Source of the DNA: Tritrichomonas foetus
Taxonomy: Eukaryota > Parabasalia > Tritrichomonadida > Tritrichomonadidae
Reading direction: 5' to 3'
Length of the DNA stretch: 15,812 nucleotides
NCBI GenBank assembly: GCA_001839685.1
Contig: MLAK01001044.1
Coordinates: forward strand, 21,825 to 37,636
The first letter of the stretch is position 1. Every line of letters starts with the position of its first letter. Made by a program: the position numbers and the translations under genes. Below, piece after piece: positions 15,611 through 15,812 of this stretch. The notes below the pieces were generated by a model. The model was not told where the DNA came from and searched no databases. It was given only the letters and a program-made list of their open reading frames with translations.

Positions 15611-15782
15611 TCAAATATTTGAATGAAGGTTTAGTCAATAATTGAAAATATTATCAATAAATTGAATATATTCTCAATTCCAACTCAAAATTTTCCATCA
15701 GAATCTTTGAAAAAAAAAATTGTTATTTCAGATGTATACAAATAGGGCTGAACTTTTATGATCCTATTCAAATATTTGAATG
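15611..15782. repeat. Repeated 15-mer with palindromic core upstream of the giant gene
   Basis: TCAAATATTTGAATG occurs at 15611-15625 and again, identical, at 15768-15782. The core TCAAATATTTGA is a perfect palindrome, and at the second site it extends to 14 bp (15767-15780). A dyad site present twice within 220 bp of the transcription start is a candidate binding site for a dimeric protein. The AT-rich setting makes chance possible. Confidence 0.35.
15635..15673. repeat. Imperfect tandem repeat of 19-20 bp upstream of the giant gene
   Basis: TCAATAATTGAAAATATTA (15635-15653) is followed directly by TCAATAAATTGAATATATTC (15654-15673), and a third TCAATT follows. It lies about 70-110 bases upstream of the ATG, in promoter-proximal sequence. 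Confidence 0.4.
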
Positions 15783-15810
15783 TATTTCCTAATTTTATTT
15801 GAATGTATTT
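15774..15810. repeat. Direct repeat of 14 bp, period 23
   Basis: ATTTGAATGTATTT occurs at 15774-15787 and 15797-15810. The repeat runs toward the window edge and may continue beyond it. No function is apparent. Confidence 0.45.
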
Positions 15811-15812
15811 AT

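Overview
The window looks like nuclear DNA of a parabasalid protist (Trichomonas, Tritrichomonas or a close relative). The evidence is two intronless genes for type I surface proteins, AT-rich spacers (near 20% GC in places), standard stop codons, a trichomonad-type initiator (TCAYW) a few bases before the ATG of the main gene, and a TAAA polyadenylation signal overlapping its stop codon. The species cannot be fixed from the sequence.

Layout: bases 1-444 (+) are the C-terminal end of a surface protein, with a Pro/Thr/Glu-rich stalk, one transmembrane helix and an acidic cytoplasmic tail. Bases 445-3027 are a spacer with no convincing gene, less AT-rich before about 1590 and very AT-rich after. 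Bases 3029-15565 (-) are one uninterrupted giant gene of 4178 codons. Bases 15566-15812 hold its core promoter and short AT-rich repeats.

The giant protein has a short signal peptide, a predicted parallel beta-helix ectodomain of about 3950 residues with about fifty F-x-x-N motifs and several dozen GGA[ILVF]-type motifs (the signature pair of Pmp-like adhesins), a Pro/Thr/Ser stalk, one transmembrane helix and a 73-residue acidic tail. Above the roughly 25-residue rungs there is a second level of repetition: a G-x-G-[IL]-W module occurs nine times and divides most of the ectodomain into superunits of about 270-320 residues (C-terminal half) and 390-415 residues (middle).

The two genes lie tail to tail and share the same membrane anchor and tail design: GxxxG at the outer end of the helix, then GIT, D/E-P-I-W, NPLF, an acidic run and DFEESWG near the C-terminus. 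They are therefore paralogues of one family that probably use the same internal trafficking or signalling partners. The single-base ambiguities (N) are informative: by hand count all 52 lie inside coding sequence, none lie in about 2.8 kb of spacer, and they fall mainly on third codon positions. This suggests unresolved near-identical gene copies under purifying selection rather than random sequencing error.
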